Shown here: positions 63,453 through 64,000 of the stretch, in pieces | How positions within the stretch are numbered: position 1 is the stretch's first letter | Layout: each line of letters opens with the position of its first letter | Assembly (NCBI GenBank): GCA_023376005.1 | Contig: CM042152.1 | Coordinates: 71,328,571 to 71,392,570 of the forward strand | Reading direction: 5' to 3' | From: Doryteuthis pealeii | Taxonomy: Eukaryota > Mollusca > Cephalopoda > Myopsida > Loliginidae | Length of the DNA: 64,000 nt | Position numbers and translations under genes: made by a program | The notes under the pieces: generated by a model | The model's input: the letters and a program-made list of their open reading frames with translations, nothing else | What the model was told of the DNA's origin: nothing | Databases searched by the model: none

Positions 63453-64000
63453 GTAAGTTTTATTTTTTCCCCTCATCACAGAAATCCAAACAAGCTCTAA
63501 CACATGCTAATGCAGTGAAGTATCCTAAAAAATATGCTGGGGTATGAAAATAACATTATTAGGATTTTGTAGCACCATTTGGACTCTAATGAAACACTTA
63601 GAGAAAAAGCTGGTGCAAACTACTGTTACATAATTCATGGGTAGCTTATGAATTATGTAAGAAATGTAGTTAAATTTTTTAATTGAAGTTTGTTGAAAAT
63701 TCAAAATTGGAGGGAGTTAAGTGGAAAGTTACTGTTAACATTATTGACAGGTAAAAACCTCTTCTTGACACCTCCTCTCCCCGCGAAATAAAAGGTGGCA
63801 GAACAGAAACAAATTTAGTTAAGAGTTGCCAGCTATAAGTCAAAAGGAGCATACTCCAAGATGCTGACTTCTCATCCACGCGGTTAGAAACCCTTTTGGG
63901 CTGGGGTTTTGTAATAAAGAATAAAAAAAGAACAAAGTCTCACTTTTTATTAACAAAGAAATGAGCAGATACCCAGCCTAACAGAAGAATCCATCAAAGG
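63453..64000. other. Start of the next intron
   Basis: Non-coding AT-rich sequence after the exon 25 donor. No exon, SINE head or transposon end is recognisable. A GC-richer patch at 63770-63900 has no homology that I can name. Confidence 0.6.

Overview
The window is animal nuclear DNA: AT-rich, with long repeat-filled introns and canonical GT-AG splice sites. It lies entirely inside one large plus-strand gene. I recognise 25 consecutive coding exons (1271-63452; 4,718 coding bases, about 1,572 codons) of an ARFGEF3 orthologue (BIG3, brefeldin A-inhibited guanine nucleotide-exchange protein 3, KIAA1244). Exon phases agree at all 24 junctions and no exon carries a stop or frameshift, so the gene looks intact. 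Its first exons lie before base 1 and its last exons after base 64000. Protein divergence and repeat content point to a lophotrochozoan, most likely a mollusc and possibly a cephalopod. That placement is inference, because no species-specific marker is visible.

Layout. From 1 to about 21,600, ten exons encode the N-terminal armadillo-like part and an acidic, serine-rich insert. The first two of the introns here are large (4.9 and 5.4 kb) and hold LINE tails, a 0.6-kb repeat family, a Helitron-like block and minisatellites. The 10.6-kb intron 21609-32220 holds Helitrons, SINEs, LINE fragments and hairpins. From 32,221 to about 51,475, fourteen exons encode the degenerate Sec7-like region and the middle/HDS-type repeats. 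The 9.5-kb intron 51476-60934 carries a nearly full-length Ty3/gypsy-type LTR retrotransposon (53906-60729) on the strand opposite the gene, inserted into the (ATT)n tail of an older LINE fragment. The last two visible exons are at 60935-61163 and 63307-63452.

The repeats are the most unusual part. At least four SINE-like families have heads from different RNA genes: several tRNA-like heads and one from 5S rRNA. Several families share a related 3' tail (a GGTTGATATGCC-like core followed by a (T)AAACAAA-like run). One family has a tail with a hammerhead-ribozyme-like core and occurs both as single copies and as head-to-head inverted dimers. Four Helitrons have textbook TC...hairpin-CTAG termini between A and T. 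The LTR element has two LTRs differing only by six one-base gaps, and its Gag region contains a CCCH-type finger instead of the usual CCHC knuckle.

Function. ARFGEF3 proteins are large cytosolic/Golgi-associated relatives of the BIG Arf-GEFs whose Sec7 domain lacks the usual catalytic features. In vertebrates they are linked to secretory-granule control and to scaffolding of prohibitin-2, PKA and PP1. All other features here are intronic passengers. I see no tRNA, rRNA, CRISPR or operon-like system.
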